DNA of 64,000 nucleotides from Tahibacter harae (GTDB lineage Bacteria; Pseudomonadota; Gammaproteobacteria; Xanthomonadales; Rhodanobacteraceae): NCBI RefSeq assembly GCF_024437735.1, contig NZ_JANFQO010000003.1, positions 1 to 64,000 of the forward strand, read 5' to 3'. Shown piece by piece: positions 49,492 to 57,161 of this stretch (position 1 is its first letter; each line of letters starts with the position of its first letter). The notes under the pieces were generated by a model. It saw only the letters and a program-made list of their open reading frames with translations, ran no database searches and was not told where the DNA came from. The position numbers and the translations under genes were made by a program.

Positions 49492-50247
49492 ATGCTCGAA
49501 CAGATCCGCCATGACGACATCCTCGAACTGCGCCTGGCCCGCCCGCCGGTCAATGCGCTGGATGCCGGCCTGATCCGCGCGCTGCGCGAAGACATCGAAG
49601 CGGCGCCCGGCGCCGGCGTCCGCGGCATCATTCTTTCCGGCCGCGCCGGCATGTTTTCCGGCGGCCTGGACGTGCCCTCGCTGCTGCAGCTGGACCGCGC
49701 CGGCATGGGCCAGACCTGGCGCGACCTGTTCGGCACCTGCGCCGCGCTCGCGCGCTCGCCGATCCCCAGCGTGGCCGCGATCACCGGCCACAGCCCCGCC
49801 GGCGGCGCGGTGCTGTCGATCTTCTGCGACTACCGCGTCATGGCGCGCGGCGCCTACCGCATAGGCCTGAACGAGGTACAGGTCGGCCTGGTCGTGCCGG
49901 AGCCCATACAGCGCGGCCTGCGCCGCCTGGTCGGCAACTACCGGGCGGAGCGCCTGATGGTCGCCGGCGCCATGCTGGATTCGGAACAGGCCCTGGCTGC
50001 CGGCTTCGTCGACGAACTGGTCGACGTGGACCACGTCGTCGCCCGCGCCCAGCTCTGGCTCAAGGAATTGCTCAACCTGCCCCCGCGCGCCATGAGCGGC
50101 ACGCGCCAGCTGGCCCGCGCCGACCTGGCCGACAGCTTCGGCGATGTCGACACCATGAATGTGGACGAATTCGTCGACGGCTGGTTCAGCGAGGAATCGC
50201 AGCGGATCCTGAGCGCCCTGGTCGCGAAGTTGAAAGCCAAGCAGTAG
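49492..50247 (+). CDS. Crotonase-family enoyl-CoA delta-isomerase-like protein
   Basis: The 251-residue protein has the crotonase fold. The segments GHSPAGGAVLSIFCDYRVMA and IGLNEVQVGLVVPEP resemble mitochondrial ECI1-type 3,2-enoyl-CoA isomerases (CPAGG...CDYR...GLNE). The single Glu in GLNEVQVG is kept, while the first Glu of true hydratases is replaced, so isomerisation of unsaturated acyl-CoAs in beta-oxidation is likelier than hydration. The oxyanion segment is GRAGMFSGGLDVPSL. GGAGA precedes the ATG at 49492. It is divergent from the PCuAC gene and separate from other fatty-acid genes. Confidence 0.85.
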   Translation: MLEQIRHDDILELRLARPPVNALDAGLIRALREDIEAAPGAGVRGIILSGRAGMFSGGLDVPSLLQLDRAGMGQTWRDLFGTCAALARSPIPSVAAITGHSPAGGAVLSIFCDYRVMARGAYRIGLNEVQVGLVVPEPIQRGLRRLVGNYRAERLMVAGAMLDSEQALAAGFVDELVDVDHVVARAQLWLKELLNLPPRAMSGTRQLARADLADSFGDVDTMNVDEFVDGWFSEESQRILSALVAKLKAKQ

Positions 50248-50380
50248 CCGCGCGCGGAGAAGCCGGGGAGGCGCGGACCGTGACGATCACCGCGCTTCCC
50301 GTTTCTCCACCTCCGCGACAGAGCACCGCACGCCGCGCGAAGAACAGGCGGCAATCGCCCCGGGCTTTACGCTGTGCTGC

Positions 50381-51493
50381 TCACCGCGGCTTGTGCAGCC
50401 CGACTTCCCGCCCGCGCGCCCAATGCCGGTCGCGCCAGCGCAGCAGCGGCTGCTCCAGACAATGATGCAGCAGGGCTGCGCCGCCTATCGCCATTGTGAA
50501 ATAAACCACGATTTGCACAATGCAACCAGCCGGCGTGGCCGGCTGCCAGTCGAACGTCCAGCGCAGCAGGCGCAGCACGGCGAGCTGGATCAGGTACAGC
50601 GGATACGACCACAGCGCGACCGCCTCGATCGCGGCGGTCCATCGGCCGCCGGGCCGCGGCAGTGCCTGCAGCCAGGGCAAGGTCGCCAGCAGGGAGACGC
50701 CGAACAGCGGCAGCAGCCAATAGGCAAAGCCGCCGCGGTCCAGGTCCAGGCTCAGATAACAGGCCAGCATGGCCGCCATGCCGGCAAGCCCGGCCAGCAG
50801 CAATGCGCGCCGCGCGCCAGCCGCCGGCATGGCATGACGCACCCACCAGGCGCCAAGTACGCCCCAGGCGATCGCATCCAGCCGCGCCAGCACCACCTTG
50901 CGCACGCCCTCATCCCAGGACGGCGGCGCCGCCCAGGCCAGGTAGACATGCCGCACCACGGTCGCCGCGGCGATGAACCCGAGCAATGCCCACAGCAGCC
51001 GGCGCGGCTGGCGGCTGCCGCCGGCCAGGGCGATCAACAGCGGCGCGCCGAGATAGAACCATTCCTCTACCGACAGGCTCCAGGCCTCGATGAACCAGAT
51101 CGGATTGGGCCAGGCCAGGTTCTGCGCGAAGACGGTGAACAGGCCGGCGTCGGTGGTCGCCTCGCCGTGACTGCGCGCAAGCAGGAAATTGACCAGCAGG
51201 AACACATAATACAAAGGCAAGGTGCGCCACCAGCGCCGCGCCCAGAAACGGCGCCAGCCGCCGGGACCGTCGGCTTCGCCGTCCAGCAGCAGGCCGCCGA
51301 CCAGGAAACCGCTGAGCACGAAGAACAGCTCGACGCCGAAATGGCCGAGCATGGCCAGCGCCTTGGGAAAGCCGCTCAGCGGCAGCAGGATCAGGCCGAC
51401 GTGCGAGACCAGCACCAGCAGCACGGCGCTGGCGCGCAGCAGGTCGGCGCCGAAGCGGCGGCCGCGTTGCGGCAGCGCAGACTCCGCACTCAT
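50381..51493 (-). CDS. Acyltransferase 3 family membrane protein
   Basis: The 370-residue protein has about ten hydrophobic segments and the AT3 start FGADLLRASAVLLVLVSHVG and GVELFFVLSGFLVGGLLLD. Members O-acylate cell-surface polysaccharides or glycans using cytoplasmic acyl donors. Its substrate is unknown. The ATG overlaps the sseA stop in an ATGA, making it the fourth and last gene of a tightly overlapped operon. Confidence 0.88.
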   Translation of the reverse strand: MSAESALPQRGRRFGADLLRASAVLLVLVSHVGLILLPLSGFPKALAMLGHFGVELFFVLSGFLVGGLLLDGEADGPGGWRRFWARRWWRTLPLYYVFLLVNFLLARSHGEATTDAGLFTVFAQNLAWPNPIWFIEAWSLSVEEWFYLGAPLLIALAGGSRQPRRLLWALLGFIAAATVVRHVYLAWAAPPSWDEGVRKVVLARLDAIAWGVLGAWWVRHAMPAAGARRALLLAGLAGMAAMLACYLSLDLDRGGFAYWLLPLFGVSLLATLPWLQALPRPGGRWTAAIEAVALWSYPLYLIQLAVLRLLRWTFDWQPATPAGCIVQIVVYFTMAIGGAALLHHCLEQPLLRWRDRHWARGREVGLHKPR

Positions 51494-52341
51494 GCGTCGC
51501 CGCGGGCGACGGCTCGGGCGGGATCGGAAATCCAGCCGCTCCAGGACGGCGCAAAGATGCGCGAACCGCTCAGGCCCGCATGCTCCATCGCCAGCAGGTT
51601 GTGGCAGGCGGTAACGCCGGAACCGCAGGAATGCACGACCTGCTCCGGCGCGTAGTCGCCGAGCACGGCCTCGAATTCGTCGCGCAGTTCGTCGGCGTGC
51701 TTGAACTGGCCGGAAGATTCGAGGTTGTCGCTGAAAGGCCGGTTGCGCGCGCCGGGAATGTGGCCGGCGACCGGATCTATGGGTTCGACCTCGCCGCGGA
51801 AGCGCGCCGCACCGCGGGCATCGAGCAGCAGCAGGCTGCCCTGTCCGAGTCCGCGCTGCAGTTCCTCGTAATACACCACTTCATCCGGATCGAAGCCGAT
51901 GTCGATGCTGCCGCCGGCCATCTGCGGCGCCAGCCTGGTCAGCGGCAGACAGGCCGCGCTCCAGGCCGCGTAGCCGCCATCGAGCACCGCCGCACGGCGG
52001 TGGCCGATCAGACGCAGCATCCACCACAGGCGCGCGGCGACCGAGCCATTGGCATCGTCGTAGACCACCACCTGCGCATCCGGCCGCCAGCCCCAGCGCA
52101 CCAGGGCGCGGCTGAAATCCGCCATGTCGGGCAGCGGATGGCGCCCCAGGCCGCTCTTGCGCAGATCCGACAGATCCCGGTCCAGATGCGCGTAATGCGC
52201 GCCGGGCAGATGCGAGTCCAGCCAGGCGCGCTCGCCCTTGCCCGTGTCCGACAGCTCGAAGCGGCTGTCTATCACGATCAGGTCCGGCGAACCGCAGATC
52301 TCCGCCAGCTCCTGCGGCGAAATCAGCGTGGTGAACGTCAT
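51490..52341 (-). CDS. sseA: Thiosulfate/3-mercaptopyruvate sulfurtransferase
   Basis: The 283-residue protein consists of two rhodanese domains. The N-terminal inactive one has VIDSRFELSD and GHRRAAVLDGGYAAW, and the C-terminal one has the active loop HSCGSGVTACHN with the catalytic cysteine followed by GSGVT. The GSGVT loop is typical of 3-mercaptopyruvate sulfurtransferases (SseA). Its start overlaps the NUDIX gene stop and its stop overlaps the acyltransferase start, both as ATGA. Confidence 0.93.
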   Translation of the reverse strand: MTFTTLISPQELAEICGSPDLIVIDSRFELSDTGKGERAWLDSHLPGAHYAHLDRDLSDLRKSGLGRHPLPDMADFSRALVRWGWRPDAQVVVYDDANGSVAARLWWMLRLIGHRRAAVLDGGYAAWSAACLPLTRLAPQMAGGSIDIGFDPDEVVYYEELQRGLGQGSLLLLDARGAARFRGEVEPIDPVAGHIPGARNRPFSDNLESSGQFKHADELRDEFEAVLGDYAPEQVVHSCGSGVTACHNLLAMEHAGLSGSRIFAPSWSGWISDPARAVARGDA

Positions 52342-52952
52342 GGCATGGCCTCCATCCGGCGCAACAGATTCACGAGCATGGCCGCGGTGGCGCCCCAGAT
52401 GCGCCGGCCCGCGTAAGCGTATTCGTAGATTTCGCGGCGCCGGCCGCGCCAGTCGATCTCGCTGCGGCGCAGGTTGGCCGCGTCGAGCAGAAAAGGCAGC
52501 GGCACTTCAAACACATCGGCGACTTCGCGCGGATCCGGCGCGAGCACATAGTCCGGCGCAATTTCCGCCACCACCGGCGTGACGCCGAAGCCGCTGATGG
52601 TCTCGAAGCAGTCGAGGAAGCCGCGCGGCTGCATCAGCTCGCGGCGTATGCCGACTTCTTCCTCGGTCTCGCGCAGCGCGGCGGCGACGGCGTCGGCATC
52701 GGCGGCCTCGATGCGGCCGCCGGGAAAACTCACCTGGCCCGCATGCGTGCGCAGGCCTTCGTTGCGTACGGTGAACAACAGGGAGTCGCCGTCGGCGCGC
52801 CGCACCAGCGGCAGCAGTACGGCGGCGGGCGTGCGCTGTGCGTCGCCGAGCAGGTCGGCCAGTTCGGCGTGATTCCAGCCCGGCAGCGTGGGCGGATCGT
52901 CCAGCGCGCGCAGCGAAGACAGCAGCCGGCCCGCGTCGGCAAGGCGGCTCAT
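52338..52952 (-). CDS. nudL: NUDIX hydrolase, CoA pyrophosphatase type
   Basis: The 204-residue protein carries a Nudix box, GGRIEAADADAVAAALRETE followed by EEVGI, and the CoA-specific upstream LTVRNEGLRTHAGQVSFPGG-like segment (visible as LRTHAGQVSFPGG). Such enzymes cleave coenzyme A and related diphosphates. The ATG at 52952 overlaps the stop of the DUF1289 gene as ATGA. A longer frame back to 53090 was rejected because it covers that gene. Family assignment is good; substrate is inferred. Confidence 0.9.
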   Translation of the reverse strand: MSRLADAGRLLSSLRALDDPPTLPGWNHAELADLLGDAQRTPAAVLLPLVRRADGDSLLFTVRNEGLRTHAGQVSFPGGRIEAADADAVAAALRETEEEVGIRRELMQPRGFLDCFETISGFGVTPVVAEIAPDYVLAPDPREVADVFEVPLPFLLDAANLRRSEIDWRGRRREIYEYAYAGRRIWGATAAMLVNLLRRMEAMP

Positions 52953-53140
52953 GAACGCTCGCGCTCGCGCTGCGGCAGCACTTCCAGCATGAAACGCTGC
53001 CGCTCGGCATCGCTGAGCCCGCGCCAAGCGGCGATCTCTGCGCCGGTGCGGTGGCAGCCCTCGCAATAGCCGTGCGCGTCGAGGCTGCACACGCCTATGC
53101 AGGGAGTGAGGATCACGCCAGGGGGTTGTACTGAGAACAT
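52949..53140 (-). CDS. DUF1289 small cysteine-motif protein
   Basis: The 63-residue protein has TPCIGVCSLDAHGYCEGCHR followed by TGAEIAAWRGLSDAERQ, the complete DUF1289 pattern with CxxxC and CxGC. It probably binds a metal or Fe-S centre; function is unknown. It is the first gene of the overlapped operon with nudL and sseA, and is divergent from the 53205 gene with only 64 bases between them. Confidence 0.92.
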   Translation of the reverse strand: MFSVQPPGVILTPCIGVCSLDAHGYCEGCHRTGAEIAAWRGLSDAERQRFMLEVLPQRERERS

Positions 53141-53204
53141 CGTCGTGGGAATGTGGCGATTACGTTGCTAGATTACAACAACCCTGACTGCGGAACGGTT
53201 GAGC

Positions 53205-53579
53205 ATGCTCGCACTTGCCACCCGGGTCGTCAGCGATTACGGCAAGGTACTCGCCCACGTCTCCCCTGGCGTGTACGGGCTGCCGCAATCCCTGCTGCCC
53301 TATCCCAAAGACCGCATCCGCACCGCGCTGCGCTTCCTGCTGCAGAACGTCGCGCCGGACTATCCCGAACTGCGCGAAGGCCTGGCCCGCGGCTATGTAT
53401 ACCTTGCGCAATTTGTCGATGACGGCGAAGCCGACATCATCGCCCGCGGCGCCGCCTGCGCCAGCGGCCAGGGCGAGGACCCGGCCCATGCGGAGCCGGC
53501 CATGCGCCTGATCAACCGCATCAAGGCCGAGATGGAACTGGCGCTGGAGGAACTGGCCGGCGACACCGCGCTGGGCTGA
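53205..53579 (+). CDS. Conserved hypothetical protein
   Basis: The 124-residue soluble protein starts MLALATRVVSDYGKVLAHVS and includes LPQSLLPYPKDRIRTALRFL, LARGYVYLAQFVDD and a helical Glu-rich end. GGAACGG lies upstream; a TTG six bases earlier is an alternative start. It is helical by eye with no signal peptide. I do not recognise a named family. It is monocistronic, ending at a bidirectional terminator. Confidence 0.75.
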   Translation: MLALATRVVSDYGKVLAHVSPGVYGLPQSLLPYPKDRIRTALRFLLQNVAPDYPELREGLARGYVYLAQFVDDGEADIIARGAACASGQGEDPAHAEPAMRLINRIKAEMELALEELAGDTALG

Positions 53580-53616
53580 GCCGCCGCCGGTCTTGCGCGT
53601 CTCTTCCCGCACAAAG

Positions 53617-53645
53617 AAAAACGCCGCGCAGAGCGCGGCGTTTTT
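53617..53645. terminator. Bidirectional terminator between convergent genes
   Basis: CGCCGCGC and GCGCGGCG pair around AGA. The stem is flanked by AAAAA and TTTTT, so it works for the plus-strand gene ending at 53579 and for the FKBP gene ending at 53651. Confidence 0.92.
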
Positions 53646-53650
53646 CTTCA

Positions 53651-54331
53651 TCACTTCACTTCGATCAGCTTGATCTCGAACACCAGCGCCTCGTTCGGGC
53701 CGATGCGCGGCGGCTGGCCGCGTTCGCCGTAGGCCAGATCCGGCGGCACGAACAGCTGCCAGTGGTCGCCGACGCGCATCAGCGGCAGCGCTTCCTGCCA
53801 GCCCTTGATCACGTCCTTGACCTTGAACTGCACCGGCTCGCCACGGGCGAAGGAACTGTCGAACTCCAGGCCCGAGGCAAGCGAACCGCGGTAGTGCACG
53901 GTCACGTCGCTGTTGAGCGTGGCGCGCGCGCCGGTGCCTTCCTCGATGACGCGGTACTGCAGGCCCGACTGGGTCGTCACCACGTTCTTCTTGGCCTTGT
54001 TCTCGGCCATGAACTTCTGGCTCTTGGACTTGTTCTCGGACGAGATCTTGTCGAACTCGGCCTTGGCCTCGGTCATCATCTTCTGCTGCATCTTGCCCAG
54101 CACGTCGCGCATGGTTTCCTGCGAGATGGCCGGGTTCTTCTTGCTGTAGCCATCCTGCATCGCGCGGATGATGGTGTTGATGTCCACGTCCATCTTGCGC
54201 TCGACGAAATCGTTGCCGATCTGATAGCCGATGGAGTAGCTCAGCTTGCCTTTTTCACTCGTCGTGTCCTGGGCGACAACGGCACCGGCCGCGAGCAGGG
54301 TCACTGCGGCAACAGACCAACGCAAATTCAT
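53651..54331 (-). CDS. fkpA: FKBP-type peptidyl-prolyl isomerase with N-terminal dimerisation domain
   Basis: The 226-residue periplasmic folding helper has a signal peptide (MNLRWSVAAVTLLAAGAVVA) and the helical FkpA/Mip dimerisation region with SYSIGYQIGNDFVERKMDVD and a Lys-rich helix. The FKBP domain has VTVHYRGSLASGLEFDSS, FKVKDVIKGWQEALPLM and PPDLAYGERG. The start at 54331 fits the signal peptide. Whether it corresponds to FkpA or a Mip-like protein cannot be told. Confidence 0.92.
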   Translation of the reverse strand: MNLRWSVAAVTLLAAGAVVAQDTTSEKGKLSYSIGYQIGNDFVERKMDVDINTIIRAMQDGYSKKNPAISQETMRDVLGKMQQKMMTEAKAEFDKISSENKSKSQKFMAENKAKKNVVTTQSGLQYRVIEEGTGARATLNSDVTVHYRGSLASGLEFDSSFARGEPVQFKVKDVIKGWQEALPLMRVGDHWQLFVPPDLAYGERGQPPRIGPNEALVFEIKLIEVK

Positions 54332-54554
54332 GCTTACCTCCAATGAAAACCTGCGGAAACGACCGGCCTGTGCGGGGCGGCCGCAAAAAAACAGCTGGGC
54401 ATGATAGCCGAGCCGCAGGCACGCTGCTACCGCGTCCCGCCGGCGGCCGCGGCGCCCCCGGAGCCGCGAAAACCCGCCGCAGACTGCCGCGTTCAGCCTG
54501 AACGCAGCCCGCACACGCCTGCTACCATCCGCGTTTTTCGTGCCCGGAGCCGCC

Positions 54555-55337
54555 ATGGACTACCAGAACCTCCTCGTCAGCGACCGCGGCGCCGTCCGCA
54601 CCATCACCATCAACCGCCCGGACAAGCTCAACGCGCTGAACCTCGCCACCCTGCAGGAACTGGACGCCGCCTTCCGCGCCGCGCGCGAGGACGCCGGCGT
54701 GCGGGTGGTGGTGCTGGCCGGCGCCGGGGAGAAAGCCTTTGTCGCCGGCGCGGATATCGCCGAGCTTGCCGCGCTCAGCCCGATCCAGGCCCAGGCCTTC
54801 TCCCGTGCCGGTCAGAACCTGATGCGCGCGATGGAACGCCAGACCAAGCCGGTGATCGCACGCATCCAGGGCTTCGCCCTGGGCGGCGGCATGGAACTGG
54901 CCATGAGCTGTCACCTGCGCATCGCCAGCGAGAAGGCGCGACTGGGCCAGCCCGAGATCAATCTCGGCGTGATCCCCGGCTTCGGCGGCACCCAGCGCCT
55001 GACCCGTCTGGCCGGCCGCAGTGCCGCACTGGAGCTGTGCCTGCTCGGCCAGCCCATCGACGCCGTCCGCGCCCTGGCCCTGGGCGTGCTGACCCGGGTT
55101 GTCGCGCCCGAGACCCTGGACGCGGAAGTCACCGCGGTAGCCGACCAGCTCGCCGCCTCCGCCCCCATCGCCGTGGCCGGCATCCTCGACGCCGTCACCC
55201 TCGGCGCCGACTGCGCCCTGGACCCGGCCCTGGAATTTGAAACCCAGGCCTTCGCCTTGTGCTGCTCCAGCGCGGACATGAAGGAAGGAACGCAGGCCTT
55301 CCTGCAGAAGCGGAAGGCGGTGTTCAGCGGGAGCTGA
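54555..55337 (+). CDS. Enoyl-CoA hydratase
   Basis: The 260-residue crotonase has both catalytic glutamates of hydratases: one in FALGGGMELAMSCHLRIAS and one in GQPEINLGVIPGFGGTQRL. The oxyanion segment is AFVAGADIAELAAL. It should hydrate trans-2-enoyl-CoA in beta-oxidation. I chose the ATG at 54555 with CGGAG upstream over a GTG 15 bases earlier. It is divergent from the FKBP gene across about 220 bases and seems monocistronic. Confidence 0.93.
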   Translation: MDYQNLLVSDRGAVRTITINRPDKLNALNLATLQELDAAFRAAREDAGVRVVVLAGAGEKAFVAGADIAELAALSPIQAQAFSRAGQNLMRAMERQTKPVIARIQGFALGGGMELAMSCHLRIASEKARLGQPEINLGVIPGFGGTQRLTRLAGRSAALELCLLGQPIDAVRALALGVLTRVVAPETLDAEVTAVADQLAASAPIAVAGILDAVTLGADCALDPALEFETQAFALCCSSADMKEGTQAFLQKRKAVFSGS

Positions 55338-55366
55338 TCGCCTGGATCCTGGTTTCATCCGGGTTT

Positions 55367-55386
55367 CCGGGCGCATGGGCGCCCGG
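55367..55386 (+). terminator. Hairpin after the enoyl-CoA hydratase gene
   Basis: CCGGGCGC and GCGCCCGG pair around ATGG, 29 bases after the stop codon. No T-tract follows. Confidence 0.45.
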
Positions 55387-55460
55387 GAGCGGCGGCTGTT
55401 GCGGCCGGACGGGCATGGAGCAGATTTCTCTTCGTCTCAACAACTTAGCGAGATTCAGCG

Positions 55461-55801
55461 ATATTCAGGACATCCACTTTCCGAAATCTGCTCAGAGTGA
55501 GACGCCTGTCAGGCCAGTTCGCAGGCTAGTTCAGGACACCTATCTTCCTGGGCTCATTCGGGACACCCACTTTTCCGAGGCCCGGGCAGGCGCCCCACGC
55601 CCAACTCATCGGTTCGCGAAACCAATCTCGTCCGGGGACATCCGCCCTTACGGTCGGCTCAGGTCCCCGCCTGAGTCCGCCAGCCCGATCGCTGCCGCTG
55701 CCGAACCGGGACACCCACCCAGTCCGAATTGAGTCCGAATTAGGACACCCACTTTCAGCCCGAATGGGGACACCCAGCCCGAATCGGGACACCCACTTTC
55801 G
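55461..55801. repeat. Cluster of GGACACCCACTTTC-like repeats
   Basis: About eight imperfect copies of GGACACCCACTTTCC are scattered here, often preceded by CCGAATCGG or followed by AGCCCGAAT. The core GGGACACCCAC is the reverse complement of the repeat core near 700-760 bp. No gene is present from 55338 to 56065. The array seems to be a residue of Y1-transposase-related repeats or a lineage-specific intergenic repeat. Confidence 0.7.
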
Positions 55802-55967
55802 GATCCCGGCAACTCGCGCACTCGCCCTCAAAGCCGGCAATCCGGAAACCGTCCCCTCCTCCCGACACCCGCCCGCTCCTGAACATTTCACCCCGATGAC
55901 ACCCCAACCCCTTGACCTGCCTGGAATCCAAGCCCCAGGCGGGCGACCGCCGGCAACGCCCCAGGGC

Positions 55968-56007
55968 CTGTCACACAGCTGAAACAAAACTCCCACGCGA
56001 CTGCAAC
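55968..56007 (+). promoter_or_regulatory. Double Pho box upstream of pstS
   Basis: Four 11-base-phased half-sites occur in tandem: CTGTCAC (55968), CTGAAAC (55979), CTCCCAC (55990) and CTGCAAC (56001), the first three followed by four-base spacers. The first pair matches the classic 7-4-7 PhoB box closely. They lie 60-100 bases before the pstS GTG and should activate the operon under phosphate starvation. Confidence 0.85.
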
Positions 56008-56065
56008 ACAGCGCGCGTACAAAGCGCGGCGATACCTGCAGCCAGCCGCTCTCAAGGAGTTCACT

Positions 56066-57082
56066 GTGTTCAAGACTTTCTCGCGCATCGCGCTTGCCGG
56101 CCTGATCGCCGCTGCCGGCGTCTCCGCCCAGGCCGCCGACATCACCGGCGCCGGCGCCACCTTCGTCTATCCGGTCATGTCCAAATGGTCGGCCGACTAC
56201 AGCAAGGCCACGGGCAACAAGATCAACTACCAGTCCATCGGCTCCGGCGGCGGCATCGCCCAGATCAAGGCCGGCACGGTGGATTTCGGCTCCTCCGACA
56301 AGCCGCTGGAAAGCAAGGAACTGCAGGAAGCCGGCCTCGGCCAGTTCCCGTCGGTAATCGGCGGCGTGGTGCCGGTGGTCAATATCCAGGGCGTCGCCCC
56401 GGGCAAGATCCAGTTCACCGGCCCGCTGCTGGCGGAGATCTTCCTCGGCAAGATCACCAAGTGGAACGATCCCAAGATCGTCGCCGTCAATGCCGGCGTC
56501 ACCCTGCCGGATTCCCTGATTACCGTCGTGCACCGCTCCGACGGTTCGGGCACCACGTTCAACTGGGTCAACTACCTGTCCAAGGTGTCGCCGGAGTGGA
56601 AGGAAAAGATCGGTGAAGGCACCTCGGTGCAGTGGCCGGTCGGCGTGGGCGGCAAGGGCAACGAAGGCGTCGCCGCCTACGTGAAGCAGATCCCGGGCTC
56701 CATCGGCTATGTCGAGCTGGCCTACTCGCTGCAGAACAAGATGACCTACGGCGCGGTGCAGAACGCCGCCGGCAAGTTCGTGCAGCCCAGCCGCGAAAGC
56801 TTCCAGGCCGCCGCCGCCAGCGCCGACTGGAAGAACGCCAAGGATTTCTTCCTCATCATCACCAACGCGCCGGGCGACGAATCCTGGCCGATTGCCGCGA
56901 CCAACTTCATCCTGATGTACAAGCAGCCCAAGGACGCCGCGCGCAGCAAGAACGCGCTGGCCTTCTTCAAGTGGGCGCTGGAGAACGGCAAGAGCCAGGC
57001 CGAAGCGCTGGACTTCGTGCCGCTGCCGGACGAACTGGTCAAGCAGATCGAAGCCTACTGGGCCGCCGAGATCAAGGCCTGA
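56066..57082 (+). CDS. pstS: Phosphate-binding protein PstS
   Basis: The 338-residue periplasmic protein binds phosphate for the Pst ABC transporter. A signal peptide ends near AQA, and ADITGAGATFVYPVMSKWSA is the standard mature start. Phosphate ligands appear in SIGSGGGIAQIKAGTVDFGS and HRSDGSGTTFNW. It begins with GTG after AAGGAG. It is the first gene of pstSCAB-phoU and is preceded by Pho boxes. Confidence 0.96.
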   Translation: MFKTFSRIALAGLIAAAGVSAQAADITGAGATFVYPVMSKWSADYSKATGNKINYQSIGSGGGIAQIKAGTVDFGSSDKPLESKELQEAGLGQFPSVIGGVVPVVNIQGVAPGKIQFTGPLLAEIFLGKITKWNDPKIVAVNAGVTLPDSLITVVHRSDGSGTTFNWVNYLSKVSPEWKEKIGEGTSVQWPVGVGGKGNEGVAAYVKQIPGSIGYVELAYSLQNKMTYGAVQNAAGKFVQPSRESFQAAAASADWKNAKDFFLIITNAPGDESWPIAATNFILMYKQPKDAARSKNALAFFKWALENGKSQAEALDFVPLPDELVKQIEAYWAAEIKA

Positions 57083-57102
57083 TAGCGCTCATGCACCGGG
57101 GC

Positions 57103-57125
57103 GGGGCGCGCAAGCGCTTCGCCCC
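57103..57125 (+). terminator. Intercistronic hairpin pstS-pstC
   Basis: GGGGCG and CGCCCC close an imperfect hairpin 20 bases after the pstS stop, followed by TTCTGTGTTTCTC. It could attenuate read-through or protect the pstS transcript end, allowing more PstS than transporter. Confidence 0.45.
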
Positions 57126-57161
57126 TTCTGTGTTTCTCACCGCCAGCCCCGCGACTGACGC

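Noticed and set aside
50248-50380. Terminator between the convergent isomerase and acyltransferase genes
   Set aside because: I looked for a stem with T-tract and found none convincing.
55461-55801. CRISPR array
   Set aside because: Repeat units are short, imperfect and irregularly spaced, and no cas genes are present.
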